Notes under the pieces: generated by a model
Told to the model about the DNA's origin: nothing
Databases searched by the model: none
What the model saw: the letters and a program-made list of their open reading frames with translations, nothing else
Shown: one piece after another, positions 1-8,476 of the stretch
How positions within the stretch are numbered: position 1 is the first letter of the stretch
Layout of the letters: the number at the start of each line of letters is the position of its first letter
Position numbers and translations under genes: made by a program
NCBI RefSeq assembly: GCF_000719135.1
Contig: NZ_JOEK01000013.1
Span: 1 to 64,000, forward strand
Direction of reading: 5' to 3'
Length of the DNA stretch: 64,000 nucleotides
Source of the DNA: Streptomyces avicenniae
Lineage (GTDB): Bacteria > Actinomycetota > Actinomycetes > Streptomycetales > Streptomycetaceae

Positions 1-1
1 T

Positions 2-3000
2 GAGCGGGCGAGCGCGCCGCCGCCGGACGAGGAGGCGGTACGGGCGGCGACCCGTGACCGTCAGGCCGCCGACGAGGCCCAGGCCGCGGCGCAGGGCCGC
101 GTGGACGAGGCCCGGGGCAACCTGGACGCCGCCCGCGAACTCGCCGCGCAGGCACGGGAGATGCGGGAGGAGGCCGCGCGGGAGGCGGCCCGTGACATCG
201 ACGAGGCGTCCGACGCCGGAATCCAGAACCGCAGCTGGTGGCAGAACCTCGTGCGCTGGTTCACCGACGCCTGGGACACCATCGTCGCCATCTGCAAAGT
301 CATCGTCGCCGTCCTCGGCATCATCGCGCTGATCATCGGCGGGCCTCTGGCGCTGATCGTCCTGGCCGCCGCCGTGGTCGTCCTCGCCGACACGCTGGGC
401 AAGTTCGCACGCGGCGAGGCGTCCCTGCTCGACGTGATGTTCGCCGCCCTCGACTGCATCCCCGGCATGCGCGGCCTCACCACCCTCGGCGGCCTCGTCC
501 GCGGCATCCGCAGCCTCGTCACGACGGGCCTGCGCGGCATCACCCAGGGCCTGCGGGGCCTCGGCCAGACCATCCGCCGCCTCTCCCGGGGCGGCGACGA
601 CCTGATCTGCCGCACCGACCCCGTGGACATGGCCACCGGCGAGATGGTCATGGACGCCACCGACGTGGAACTCCCGGGCGTCCTCCCCCTGATCCTCGTC
701 CGGCACCACCGCAGCGGCATGCGCCAGGGCCGCTGGTTCGGCCCGTCATGGACCTCGACGCTCGACCAGCGCCTGATCCTGGACGACGGCGGCGCGCGGC
801 TCGTCACGGAGGAGGGCCGCGTCCTCGACTACCCGCGCCCGCTGCCGGGCGAGCCCGTCCTCCCCGTCGAAGGCCCGCGCTGGCCGCTGGAGTGGGACGG
901 CGACCCGGCCACCCCGCTCACCGTCCACCGCCTCGACACCGGCCGCCTCCTGCGGTTCGCGCCCGTGCCGGGCCGCAGGGGCGGCGAACTCCCGCTCGTC
1001 GCGCTGGCCGACCGCAACGGCAACACGATCCGCGTCCGCCACGACGCGCACGGCGCCCCCACCGACCTCACCGACGACTGCGGGCACCACGTCGGCGTCA
1101 CCACGGACGGCCGCCGCGTCACCGCCCTCCACCTGCTGAGCGCCCCCGGCCGCCCGCTCCTCGTGCGCTACGACCACGACGCCGCGGGCAACCTCGCCGC
1201 GATCACGAACAGTTCCGGCGCCCCCCTCACCCTCACGTACGACGACCACCACCGCCTCACCTCCTGGCACGACCGCAACGACAACACCTACCGGTACACG
1301 TACGACGACTCCGGCCGCTGCACGGCCACTTCAGGCCCCGACGGCATCCTCTCCAGCCGCATCGCCTACGACCCGGCCGCCCACCGCACCCTGTTCACGG
1401 ACGCCCTCGGCCACACCACCACGTACCAGTTCGACGACTGCTACCAACTCCACGCCGAGACCGACCCGCTCGGCCACACCACCCACCGCACGTGGGACCG
1501 CCACGACCGGCTCCTCACCCACACCGACCCCCTCGGCCACACCACCACCTACACGTACGACGCCCACGGCACCCCGACGTCCGTCACCCGCCCGGACGGC
1601 CACCGCGTCACCCTCCGCACCGACGCCCGCGGCCTGCCCGTCGAGTTCACCGAAGCCGACGGCACCGTCTGGCGCCGCGCCTACGACGAGCACGGCAACC
1701 GCACGGAGACGACCGGCCCGCTCGGCGAGCGCACCACCTACCGCTACGACGGGCGCGGCGCCCTCCTCGCCGTCACCGACGCGGCGGGCGCCGAGACGAC
1801 CGTGCGCTGCGACGCCGCCGGGCTGCCCGTCGAGGTCACCGGCCCGCTCGGCGCCGTCACCCGCTTCCGCCGCGACGCCTTCGGGCGCCCCGTCGAGATC
1901 ACCGACCCCCTCGGCGCCGTCACCCGGCTGACCTGGACGCCCGAGGGGCTCCTGTCCCGCCGGGAGTCCCCGCTCGGCGCGGCCCAGACGTGGGAGTGGG
2001 ACGGCGAGGGCAACTGCGTCGCCCACACGGACGAGACGGGCCGCACCACGCGCTTCACCTACGGCCCCTTCGACCTGATCAAGGCCCTGACCGAACCCGA
2101 GGGCGCCCGCTGGGAGTTCGAGCACGACGCGGAGACGCGCCTGACCCGCGTCCGCGGCCCGCACGGCCTGACCTGGGACTACGCCTACGACCAGGCGGGC
2201 CACCCCCTCTCCCAGACCGACTGGGACGGCCGCCGCGTCACCTACGAGACGGACGCCGCCGGGCGCCTCGCCGCGCGCGTCAACGCGACGGGCCAGCGCG
2301 TCACGTACGGCAGGGACGGCCTCGGCCGCGTCGTCAGCAAGGACTGCGACGGCGCGACCGTCACCTACGCGTACGACCCGGCGGGCCGCCTGCTCGCCGC
2401 CGAGGGCGCCGACTCCACCCTCGCCCGCGCCTACGACCCGCTCGGCCACCTGCTGACCGAGACGGTGGACGGCCTGCGCTCCACCCACACCTCCGACCGC
2501 CTCGGCCGCCCCCTGACCCGCACCACGCCCAGCGGCCACACCAGCGCCTGGACCTACGACGCGGCCGGGCGGCCCGCGCGGCTCGACACGGCGGGGCGCG
2601 TCGTCACGTTCGCCCACGACGCGGCGGGCCGTGAGACGCGCCGCCACCTGCCGTCGTCCGCCACGCTCGCCCGCGACCTCGACCTCGCGGGCGCCCCGAC
2701 CGGCCTTGAGCTGACGGGCCCCGGGGCCTCCCGGTGGCGGCGCGAGCAGGAGTACCGCCCCGACCAACTCCTCACCGCCCTGCGCGACTCGCGCGGCGAC
2801 ACGGCCTCGTACACCCTCGACCCGGCAGGGCACGTCACCGCCGTCACGGGCCCCGACCGTGCCGAGGGCTACCAGTACGGCACGGCGGACCGCCTCCTGT
2901 CCGCCACCCGCTCCGCGCCCGGCGGCACGGGCACCGAGTGGCGCCCCGTCACCCTGCACGGCACGCGCGTGAAGCGCGCCGGGGCCGTCCACTACACGTA

Positions 3001-4027
3001 CGACGCCGCGGGCCGCGTCGTCAGGCGCCGCCGCAAACGCCTCAGCGGGCCCGACGAGACGTGGACCTACACGTGGGACGCCGAGGACCGGCTCACCGCC
3101 GTGACCACCCCGGACGGGACGTCCTGGCGCTACGCCTACGACGCCCTCGGCCGCCGCACCGCCAAACGCCGTATGGCGCAGGACGGTTCGGTCGCCGAGG
3201 AGACCCGCTTCACCTGGGACGCCACCACCCTGGTCGAGCAGACCACGACGACCGGCGCCGCCCCGGCCACGCTGACCTGGGACCACCTCGGCGACAGCCC
3301 GCTCGCCCAGACGGAACGCGCGGGCGCCGACGACACGGACGGCCGGTTCCTCGCCATCGTCACCGACCTCGTCGGCGCCCCCGTCGAGCTGCTGGACGCC
3401 GCGGGCGGCAGCGTGTGGCGCGCCCGGCGCACGCTGTGGGGCGCGCCGTACGACGGCGCCGAGCGCCCGCCCGTGCCGCTGCGCTTCCCGGGGCAGTACG
3501 CGGACGAGGAGACGGGCTGGTTCCACAACGTCCACCGCCACTACGACCCGGACATCGCCGCGTACACCAGCCCCGACCCCCTCGGCCTGAGCGCCGCCCC
3601 CGACTGCTACGGCTACGTGCCGAACCCCACGGCGTGGACCGACCCCCTCGGGCTCGTCGCCTGCAACGTGCGCGCGCTGACCAACCTGCGGAGCCTGTAC
3701 CACTACACGAACGAGATCGGTCTGCGGGGAATCCTGGAGAGCCGGTCGATGCGGCCCTCGCTGCTCAGCCTCAATCCGAGGGACGCGCGCTACGGCAACG
3801 GCCAGTACCTCACCGACATCCTGCCGGGCAGCAGGACGCTCGGGCAGTTGTCCTACGCATTCCTGCGGATTCCTTATGCGGGCCGCCGGTTCACGCATTT
3901 CGTGGAGATCGACGTGCAGAATCTGCGCGTGCTCCAATCCATCGAGCGTCCTGACGTCTTCGTGATTCCGAACGAAGATACACTCGATCTCGTGGACCGG
4001 ATCATCCGCAGCGGGAGGAGCACGTAG
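2..4027 (+). CDS. RHS-repeat polymorphic toxin with C-terminal HYD1-type ADP-ribosyltransferase-like domain (5' end outside window)
   Basis: The frame is open from base 2, so the true N-terminus lies left of the window; the GTG at 101 is probably internal. In order one sees an alanine-rich, coiled-coil-like stretch (to about 230), a long hydrophobic block (about 270-420), the DUF6531-type opening of the RHS core near 600-740 (DPVDMATGEM), many YD repeats (TYDAxGR pattern) to about 3480, and the conserved core end (FPGQYADEETG, then SPDPLGL and TDPLGL, about 3490-3655), where RHS shells normally release their toxin. The tip (about 3660-4024, roughly 120 residues) has LYHYTNEIGLRGIL and YGNGQYLTD, the pattern of HYD1-type ADP-ribosyltransferase toxins. 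It ends 2 bases before an immunity-like gene. The target and the secretion route are not visible. Confidence 0.9.
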   Translation, partial: ERASAPPPDEEAVRAATRDRQAADEAQAAAQGRVDEARGNLDAARELAAQAREMREEAAREAARDIDEASDAGIQNRSWWQNLVRWFTDAWDTIVAICKVIVAVLGIIALIIGGPLALIVLAAAVVVLADTLGKFARGEASLLDVMFAALDCIPGMRGLTTLGGLVRGIRSLVTTGLRGITQGLRGLGQTIRRLSRGGDDLICRTDPVDMATGEMVMDATDVELPGVLPLILVRHHRSGMRQGRWFGPSWTSTLDQRLILDDGGARLVTEEGRVLDYPRPLPGEPVLPVEGPRWPLEWDGDPATPLTVHRLDTGRLLRFAPVPGRRGGELPLVALADRNGNTIRVRHDAHGAPTDLTDDCGHHVGVTTDGRRVTALHLLSAPGRPLLVRYDHDAAGNLAAITNSSGAPLTLTYDDHHRLTSWHDRNDNTYRYTYDDSGRCTATSGPDGILSSRIAYDPAAHRTLFTDALGHTTTYQFDDCYQLHAETDPLGHTTHRTWDRHDRLLTHTDPLGHTTTYTYDAHGTPTSVTRPDGHRVTLRTDARGLPVEFTEADGTVWRRAYDEHGNRTETTGPLGERTTYRYDGRGALLAVTDAAGAETTVRCDAAGLPVEVTGPLGAVTRFRRDAFGRPVEITDPLGAVTRLTWTPEGLLSRRESPLGAAQTWEWDGEGNCVAHTDETGRTTRFTYGPFDLIKALTEPEGARWEFEHDAETRLTRVRGPHGLTWDYAYDQAGHPLSQTDWDGRRVTYETDAAGRLAARVNATGQRVTYGRDGLGRVVSKDCDGATVTYAYDPAGRLLAAEGADSTLARAYDPLGHLLTETVDGLRSTHTSDRLGRPLTRTTPSGHTSAWTYDAAGRPARLDTAGRVVTFAHDAAGRETRRHLPSSATLARDLDLAGAPTGLELTGPGASRWRREQEYRPDQLLTALRDSRGDTASYTLDPAGHVTAVTGPDRAEGYQYGTADRLLSATRSAPGGTGTEWRPVTLHGTRVKRAGAVHYTYDAAGRVVRRRRKRLSGPDETWTYTWDAEDRLTAVTTPDGTSWRYAYDALGRRTAKRRMAQDGSVAEETRFTWDATTLVEQTTTTGAAPATLTWDHLGDSPLAQTERAGADDTDGRFLAIVTDLVGAPVELLDAAGGSVWRARRTLWGAPYDGAERPPVPLRFPGQYADEETGWFHNVHRHYDPDIAAYTSPDPLGLSAAPDCYGYVPNPTAWTDPLGLVACNVRALTNLRSLYHYTNEIGLRGILESRSMRPSLLSLNPRDARYGNGQYLTDILPGSRTLGQLSYAFLRIPYAGRRFTHFVEIDVQNLRVLQSIERPDVFVIPNEDTLDLVDRIIRSGRST

Positions 4028-4029
4028 GG

Positions 4030-4332
4030 GTGCGGTACTGGAAGCTCTACTGGCACCACGGTTTCCCCGCCGAGCCGGTCGCGATCTACAGCGAGATCGG
4101 CCCGGACGACGGGGAGACGCGCCGGGTGGAGGAGTTCAGGGGCGGCCGTACGGGCTGGGCGGACGAGCGGCGCACGCACGGCGGGGTGTTCCTCGCCGAC
4201 GTCCCGTTCGGCGACGTCTCCGACGTCTCCGATGCCGAAGAGGGAAACGGCCCTTCCGCATTCACCGTCTTCGTCATCGACCGCGAGGAATTCGACGCGG
4301 TGTGGAAAAGGGCGACGGGCGGCGCCGCGTGA
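4030..4332 (+). CDS. DUF6881-like immunity protein for the RHS toxin
   Basis: Predicted cytoplasmic protein of 100 residues starting with GTG only 2 bases after the toxin stop, so it is certainly co-transcribed with it. The opening MRYWKLYWHHGFPAEPVAIY, the following YSEI and the GWADE segment match what I recall of the DUF6881 family, short proteins often found directly behind polymorphic toxins. It probably binds and blocks the ADP-ribosyltransferase tip; that role is inferred from position, not from any catalytic motif. The C-terminal half has the acidic, aromatic look common to immunity proteins. Its stop overlaps the GTG of the macro-domain gene by 4 bases. Confidence 0.8.
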   Translation: MRYWKLYWHHGFPAEPVAIYSEIGPDDGETRRVEEFRGGRTGWADERRTHGGVFLADVPFGDVSDVSDAEEGNGPSAFTVFVIDREEFDAVWKRATGGAA

Positions 4333-4814
4333 CGGTCGAGGAAAGGCCGGGTGACCTTTTCTCCGAGGCGGCGCGCATGCGTGCCGACGCCCTCGCGCAC
4401 GGCGTCAACTGCGCCGGTGCCATGGGCCGCGGAATCGCCGTGGAATTCCGCGACCGCTGGCCCGGGATGTACGAGGAGTACCGCGCCCGCTGCCGCGCCG
4501 GCCGCCTCGCGCCGGGTGGCGTCTTCCCCTGGCGCGCGCCGGACGGCCCGCTGATCTACAACCTCGGCACGCAGCAGCACTGGCGCACGCCCGCCCAACT
4601 CCCGGACGTGCGCGCCGCCTTCGCCGCCATGGTGGCGCACGCGGACGCGCACGCCGTCCGCCGCGTCGCCCTGCCGCGCGTCGCGGCGGGCCTCGGCGGG
4701 CTGCCGTGGGACGAGGTGCTGGCCGCGCTGCGCGCCGAGGCGGACGGCGCGGCCGTCTCCCTCACCGTCGTCACACCCCCTGACCCACCGCCCGCCCCGG
4801 CAGCGGCGCCGTGA
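4329..4814 (+). CDS. Macro-domain protein (ADP-ribose binding, TARG1/DarG-like)
   Basis: About 161 residues from a GTG that overlaps the stop of the immunity gene (GTGA); this start is preferred to an in-frame one at 4302. It has the macro-domain landmarks: GDLF near the N-terminus, GVNCAGAMGRGIAVEF (ADP-ribose loop), YNLGTQQHWR, and LPRVAAGLGGLPW near residue 120. Relatives such as TARG1 and DarG remove ADP-ribose from targets, so placement behind an ADP-ribosyltransferase toxin suggests a second layer of protection, repairing modified targets. The position of the TARG1 catalytic lysine (after LIT) is a glutamine here (GTQQ) and the aspartate position is a glycine, so it may bind rather than hydrolyse, or may use other residues. 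The C-terminus is a proline/alanine-rich tail. Confidence 0.88.
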   Translation: MTVEERPGDLFSEAARMRADALAHGVNCAGAMGRGIAVEFRDRWPGMYEEYRARCRAGRLAPGGVFPWRAPDGPLIYNLGTQQHWRTPAQLPDVRAAFAAMVAHADAHAVRRVALPRVAAGLGGLPWDEVLAALRAEADGAAVSLTVVTPPDPPPAPAAAP

Positions 4815-4958
4815 GCAGCGCGGTGTACGCCTCCTCGGCCAGGTGGTCACCGCTCCGCTGGAGTGGCGGAGGCCAGGCGGATGCGACGCCAAGTGACAAC
4901 TGCTCGTCGTTCTGGTGAACAAATCCCTTGCCTGCGGGACCGCTTGTGCGCGGCGCGG

Positions 4959-5279
4959 TCAGTAGACCTGGACGCGCCAGCGGTCGGCCGTGTGCGTCGT
5001 CCCGTCGGACAGCAGCGTGATCCGGTCGCCCTCGACAGCCGTCACCCAGCCGTAGACGGTGCCGTCCCCGAGGTCCGCGCGCACGACGTCCTCGACGTCG
5101 ATGTCGGTGTCCACCGGGCGGACCCAGCGCACGTCGCACGGCACGCAGCGGTACTCGACGTGCGCCCGGCCGTCGCGTTCGACGGGACGGCCTGCCCCCG
5201 CGTCGTGGTGCAGCCGCCGCTGGCAGCGCGCGAAGCGGCGCCGGTCCCGCCAGGTCCCCAGGACGGTGCTCGTGGTCAT
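4959..5279 (-). CDS. Hypothetical protein, 106 residues, with CxxC pair
   Basis: Not recognised. The start is the ATG at 5279 (MTTSTVLG), preceded by AGGAG at good spacing; upstream in-frame codons lack a ribosome site. The basic N-terminus (RDRRRFARCQRRLHH) is followed by YRCVPCDVRWV, which could bind a metal with the histidines nearby, and a C-terminal half rich in short beta segments (GWVTAVEGDRITLLSDG), SH3-barrel-like in look. It lies among small immunity-like genes downstream of the RHS toxin but on the opposite strand. No function is assigned. Confidence 0.6.
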   Translation of the reverse strand: MTTSTVLGTWRDRRRFARCQRRLHHDAGAGRPVERDGRAHVEYRCVPCDVRWVRPVDTDIDVEDVVRADLGDGTVYGWVTAVEGDRITLLSDGTTHTADRWRVQVY

Positions 5280-5369
5280 CGTGCTCCTGTCGGGAGATGG
5301 CCCGTGTCCGCCTGCCGCACGGGTAGTTCCGTGGGCACGCGCCGTGTTCGCCTCTGGTAGAACACCCGT

Positions 5370-5951
5370 ATGCCGAAGACACCCTTCCGCGCCCATCTGC
5401 GCAGCGGCACCGAACGTATCCTCCGCGCGCTGCCGGAGGAGAGCAAGCGGGATCTGTACGTGATCTCGTTCGACATCTGGCGCCAGGACCAGGACTGCCG
5501 CCACCCGTTCCTCACCGTCGGCCACAACACCGAGAGCCAGTACGCCCGCGTCCTCGCCACCACGCCCCCCGACGACCCGGCCGAGGCGCGCTGGAACTAC
5601 GCGTACTGGATCCTCGAAGGCTTCCCGACCCTCGGGAACACCTCGGCCGACCCGCGGGGCCGCGCGCTCTACCTGGAGGAGGTCCGCGAACTGGGCCTGT
5701 GGGACGGGTCGGAGGGCCCCATGGACCTCTCCGACCCCCGCCACGAACTGCTCCACGAGCACTTCGCCGACGTCTGCTCCGACCTCGCGCGCGGCCTGCA
5801 CGCGGACGGCGTGCTCACCTCGGCGCTCGGGCGGCCGGTGCCCGTCGTCCTGTTCGACATGGACTGCCCCGGCTGGGAGGTCGAGGCGACGGAGGCCGCC
5901 AACCCGCCGGAGCTGATCGCGGACTTCCTGGCCTTCCAGGGCCCCGGGTGA
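5370..5951 (+). CDS. Hypothetical protein, 193 residues, DUF4303-like look
   Basis: Soluble protein with no signal peptide or membrane segment. The N-terminal pattern (ALPEESKRDLYVISFDIW, then GHNTESQYAR) and a C-terminal segment VPVVLFDMDCPGWE recall DUF4303/SMI1-type accessory proteins that often act as immunity proteins in polymorphic toxin loci, but I cannot prove membership. Only a weak ribosome site precedes the ATG; TAGAAC sits 6 bases upstream, so a leaderless transcript is possible. Neighbours on both sides are small immunity-like genes, which is the main argument for an immunity role. Confidence 0.7.
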   Translation: MPKTPFRAHLRSGTERILRALPEESKRDLYVISFDIWRQDQDCRHPFLTVGHNTESQYARVLATTPPDDPAEARWNYAYWILEGFPTLGNTSADPRGRALYLEEVRELGLWDGSEGPMDLSDPRHELLHEHFADVCSDLARGLHADGVLTSALGRPVPVVLFDMDCPGWEVEATEAANPPELIADFLAFQGPG

Positions 5952-6012
5952 GCCGGGCCCGTCCCGCCCGTCGCGCCCTTCCCGCCGGTTCTGCTCGTCC
6001 CGCTCGAACTCC

Positions 6013-6447
6013 TCACACGGAGAACGACGCGTACATCCCGTGCCCCTCGCGGGTGGCCGCGTGGGCGATGGTCCGCAACTCGCCGATCACGTCGGCCAGT
6101 TCGTTCGGGTCCTCCGGCATCACCCAGTTGTCCGACGCCGCCCAGCGCGCGGCCAGCGGCAGCAGCGCCTCGTCGCTGAGGGACGACAGGACGGTGACGT
6201 CCTCCCGGTGCAGCCGCAGCAGCGGCGCCGTGCCCTCCTCAGGCGGCTCGTCGTCGGCGTACCGCGCGACACCTTCCTCCGCGGTGAAGTCCTGGCCGCG
6301 CGCCAGCGCGCACAGCTCGCCGAGCAGCACGACGGGATCGACCCACTTCACCTCGGTCTGCGGCACTCCCGTGCTCTCGGTGCCGTTCACGACGCAGGCG
6401 GCGGCCTCGTCCGGCGTGGCGGCGAAATAGCGAAAGTACTGCCCCAT
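6013..6447 (-). CDS. Hypothetical small protein, possibly DUF1877-like
   Basis: 144 residues from an ATG (6447) with a GGAGG ribosome site about 7 bases upstream. It starts MGQYFRYFAATPDEAAACVV and contains a conserved-looking KWVDPVVLLGELCALARG and a C-terminal ELADVIGELRTIAHAA helix. The opening resembles DUF1877 proteins in style, but I am not sure of the family. Soluble, no cofactor motif. It is divergent from the DUF5713 gene, sharing a 171-base promoter region (6448-6618), and belongs to the run of small immunity-like genes behind the RHS toxin. Confidence 0.68.
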   Translation of the reverse strand: MGQYFRYFAATPDEAAACVVNGTESTGVPQTEVKWVDPVVLLGELCALARGQDFTAEEGVARYADDEPPEEGTAPLLRLHREDVTVLSSLSDEALLPLAARWAASDNWVMPEDPNELADVIGELRTIAHAATREGHGMYASFSV

Positions 6448-6618
6448 CCCAACCTCCGGTCTCCCCGGCGCGGCGGTACGGCCCACGCCCGTCTCTCCCG
6501 CTTGCCCGGCGAGGGCGTACTTCACCGCATCCCGGAACCGGTTCCGGCGAGGGGCCACTGTCAGTGGCATGGTGCAGGATCGTCGTGTCGGCAGGGGAGC
6601 GAGGGGGCGGTGGGCACG

Positions 6619-6960
6619 ATGGCGGTCACGAACGAGCGGGTGACGCAGTACGCGTTCCTGGAAGTGCTCTACGAGGACCCGTACTTCCCGCACCACGTGC
6701 TGGACAAGGGGCGGGCCGTCCTGCTGCGGCTGTGCGAGCGTGTCGAGGCCGAGCGCCCGGCTGACCTCGCCGCGCTCTACGCCCTCACGCGGGCCGCGAC
6801 GGACGAGTTCAACCGGCTTGAGGCCGAGTTCGAGGCGGCGGGCAGCGAGATCGAGACGGTCGCGCGCGAGGAGATATCCGCCGACTTCCAGTTCATCGCC
6901 GAGGCGTACGGCTTCCCTGACGCGGACATGGAGACGCTGGTCGCCTCCCGCGACTGGTGA
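6619..6960 (+). CDS. DUF5713 family protein
   Basis: 113 residues. The start MAVTNERVTQYAFLEVLYED followed by PYFPHHVLDKGRAVLL, and the C-terminal FQFIAEAYGF...LVASRDW, match the DUF5713 family almost end to end, as I recall it. The family is small, cytoplasmic, helical and without assigned chemistry; it is scattered in bacteria, often near toxin immunity genes. The ATG at 6619 is chosen because the family begins here. It may be one more member of the immunity-like group at 4.0-7.0 kb. Confidence 0.8.
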   Translation: MAVTNERVTQYAFLEVLYEDPYFPHHVLDKGRAVLLRLCERVEAERPADLAALYALTRAATDEFNRLEAEFEAAGSEIETVAREEISADFQFIAEAYGFPDADMETLVASRDW

Positions 6961-7038
6961 CACCACCCGGCCCGCGGCGGGCGCGGATTGGACTTTCGGC
7001 AGTGTCGGGCGACCGCCGGTCTCCGTACCGTCGCCTCC

Positions 7039-8469
7039 GTGGACGAAACGGTGATCGCACGCGGAACGGCCGGCGCGCTGACGGCGGCGGCCCTGACCTG
7101 CGCGGGCCTGGGCATGGTGAGCCTGTGGTGGGCCGTCCCCGCCGCCGTCGCCGCGTTCCTGGCCGGACGCGCGCCGGGACGCTCGTGGGCGACGGCGCTC
7201 GCACTGGTCGCGCTCGGCTCGGGCGGCGTGGTGGCGCTGTCCGTCGTCCCCGGCTGGCTGCCGCTGGGCAGCCGGTTCGTCGCCGTCGTGGTGGTCGCGA
7301 CACTGCTCCCGTGGTTCGCGGGCCGCTTCTGGCGGCAGTACCAGGAGCTGGCCCGCGCGGGCTGGGAGCGCGCCGAGCAGCTGCGGCGTGAACAGCGGCT
7401 GGTCGCCGAGCGCGCCCGGCTGCGGGAACGGGCGCGCATCGCCCAGGACATGCACGACGTGCTGGGACACGACCTCAGCATGATCGCGCTGTCGGCCGGT
7501 GCCCTGAAGCTCGCGCCCGGCCTCGGCGAGCGGCACCGGCGGGCGGCGGCGGACATCAGGGCCAGGGCGGCGGGCGCCGTCGAGCGCCTCGGCGAGGTGA
7601 TCGGCGTCCTGCGCGAGGACGCCGGGGACGCGTCGGCGCGGCCGTCCGAGCCGGGACTCGCGCGGCTGACCGCCGAGGCGTCCGCGTCGGGACTCGCCGT
7701 CGCCCTCCACACCGACGGCGAGGCGGACGGACTGCCCCCGGTGGTCGAACGGGCCGCGCACCGCGTCGTGCAGGAGGCGCTGACCAACGTCGCCAAGCAC
7801 GCGCCCGGCGCGGAGGCGACCGTGCGCGTGACCCACACACGCGGGGAGACCGAGGTCGTGGTGGAGAACGGCCCGCCGCCGCGGCGCACTCCGCCCGTCC
7901 GCCCGCCGCCCGTCCGCCCGCCGACCGGGGGTCACGGTCTCGTCGGGCTCGACGAACGCGTGCGGCTGGCGGGCGGCTCCCTCACGCACGGTCCGCGCGA
8001 CGGCGGCTTCGCGGTCACGGCGCGCATACCGCACACGCTCCCGTCACCGCTCGCCGCGCCCGCCGCCGTGCCGGAACCACCGGGCGACGCCCCGCTGTCG
8101 CCGGAGCACCGCCGGGCCCGTCGCCGCGTCCACCGCGCTCTGGCCGCCACCGTCGTACTGCCCCTGCTGGCAGGCGCGTTGCTGAGCGGCGCGCTCATGG
8201 TGTCTCAGACGCTGTCGGCTTCACGGGCGGTCCTGGAGCCGGGCGACTGGGCCCGCCTGCGGGTCGGGCAGGATCGCGACCAGGTGGAGCCGCTGCTGCC
8301 GGAGCGCCAGACGGACCACCGACCACGGGACCCCGAACCGGAGGAGCAGGGCACGACGTGCGAGTACTACGCGATGACGGCCGACCGTTTCGACGACCGC
8401 TCGGGCGACGCCTACCGGCTGTGCTTCCGGGACGGCACCCTCGTGTCCCTGGACGCCCTCACCCCGTGA
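7039..8469 (+). CDS. Two-component sensor histidine kinase (NarL-partner type) with extra C-terminal membrane segment and exported domain
   Basis: 476 residues from GTG 7039. The N-terminal third holds several membrane helices (about residues 8-95). Then comes a HisKA_3 dimerisation/phosphoacceptor helix with the H-box DMHDVLGHDLS (near 140) and a HATPase_c domain (EALTNVAKHAPG as N-box, GGHGLVGLDERV as G-box), ending near residue 335. Unusually, the protein goes on: a further membrane helix (about 370-395, LPLLAGALLSGALMV) and an approximately 75-residue tail with LRVGQDRDQVEPLLP and two cysteines, which should lie outside the cell and resembles small BamE/SmpA-like folds. The response regulator gene follows after 7 bases. 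The signal is unknown. Confidence 0.88.
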   Translation: MDETVIARGTAGALTAAALTCAGLGMVSLWWAVPAAVAAFLAGRAPGRSWATALALVALGSGGVVALSVVPGWLPLGSRFVAVVVVATLLPWFAGRFWRQYQELARAGWERAEQLRREQRLVAERARLRERARIAQDMHDVLGHDLSMIALSAGALKLAPGLGERHRRAAADIRARAAGAVERLGEVIGVLREDAGDASARPSEPGLARLTAEASASGLAVALHTDGEADGLPPVVERAAHRVVQEALTNVAKHAPGAEATVRVTHTRGETEVVVENGPPPRRTPPVRPPPVRPPTGGHGLVGLDERVRLAGGSLTHGPRDGGFAVTARIPHTLPSPLAAPAAVPEPPGDAPLSPEHRRARRRVHRALAATVVLPLLAGALLSGALMVSQTLSASRAVLEPGDWARLRVGQDRDQVEPLLPERQTDHRPRDPEPEEQGTTCEYYAMTADRFDDRSGDAYRLCFRDGTLVSLDALTP

Positions 8470-8476
8470 GCGCCCC

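Noticed and set aside
1180..3200. Regularly spaced repeats that could suggest a CRISPR array
   Set aside because: They are YD repeats within one open reading frame, with degenerate units and no identical direct repeats.
1331..3937. Long open frame antisense to the RHS gene
   Set aside because: Extreme GC3 of the RHS repeats leaves the reverse strand open; the product is low-complexity (Arg/Gly/Val-rich) and matches no family.
6448..6618. Riboswitch-like leader in the gap between the DUF1877-like and DUF5713 genes
   Set aside because: No conserved riboswitch core was recognised; ordinary divergent promoter spacer is simpler.
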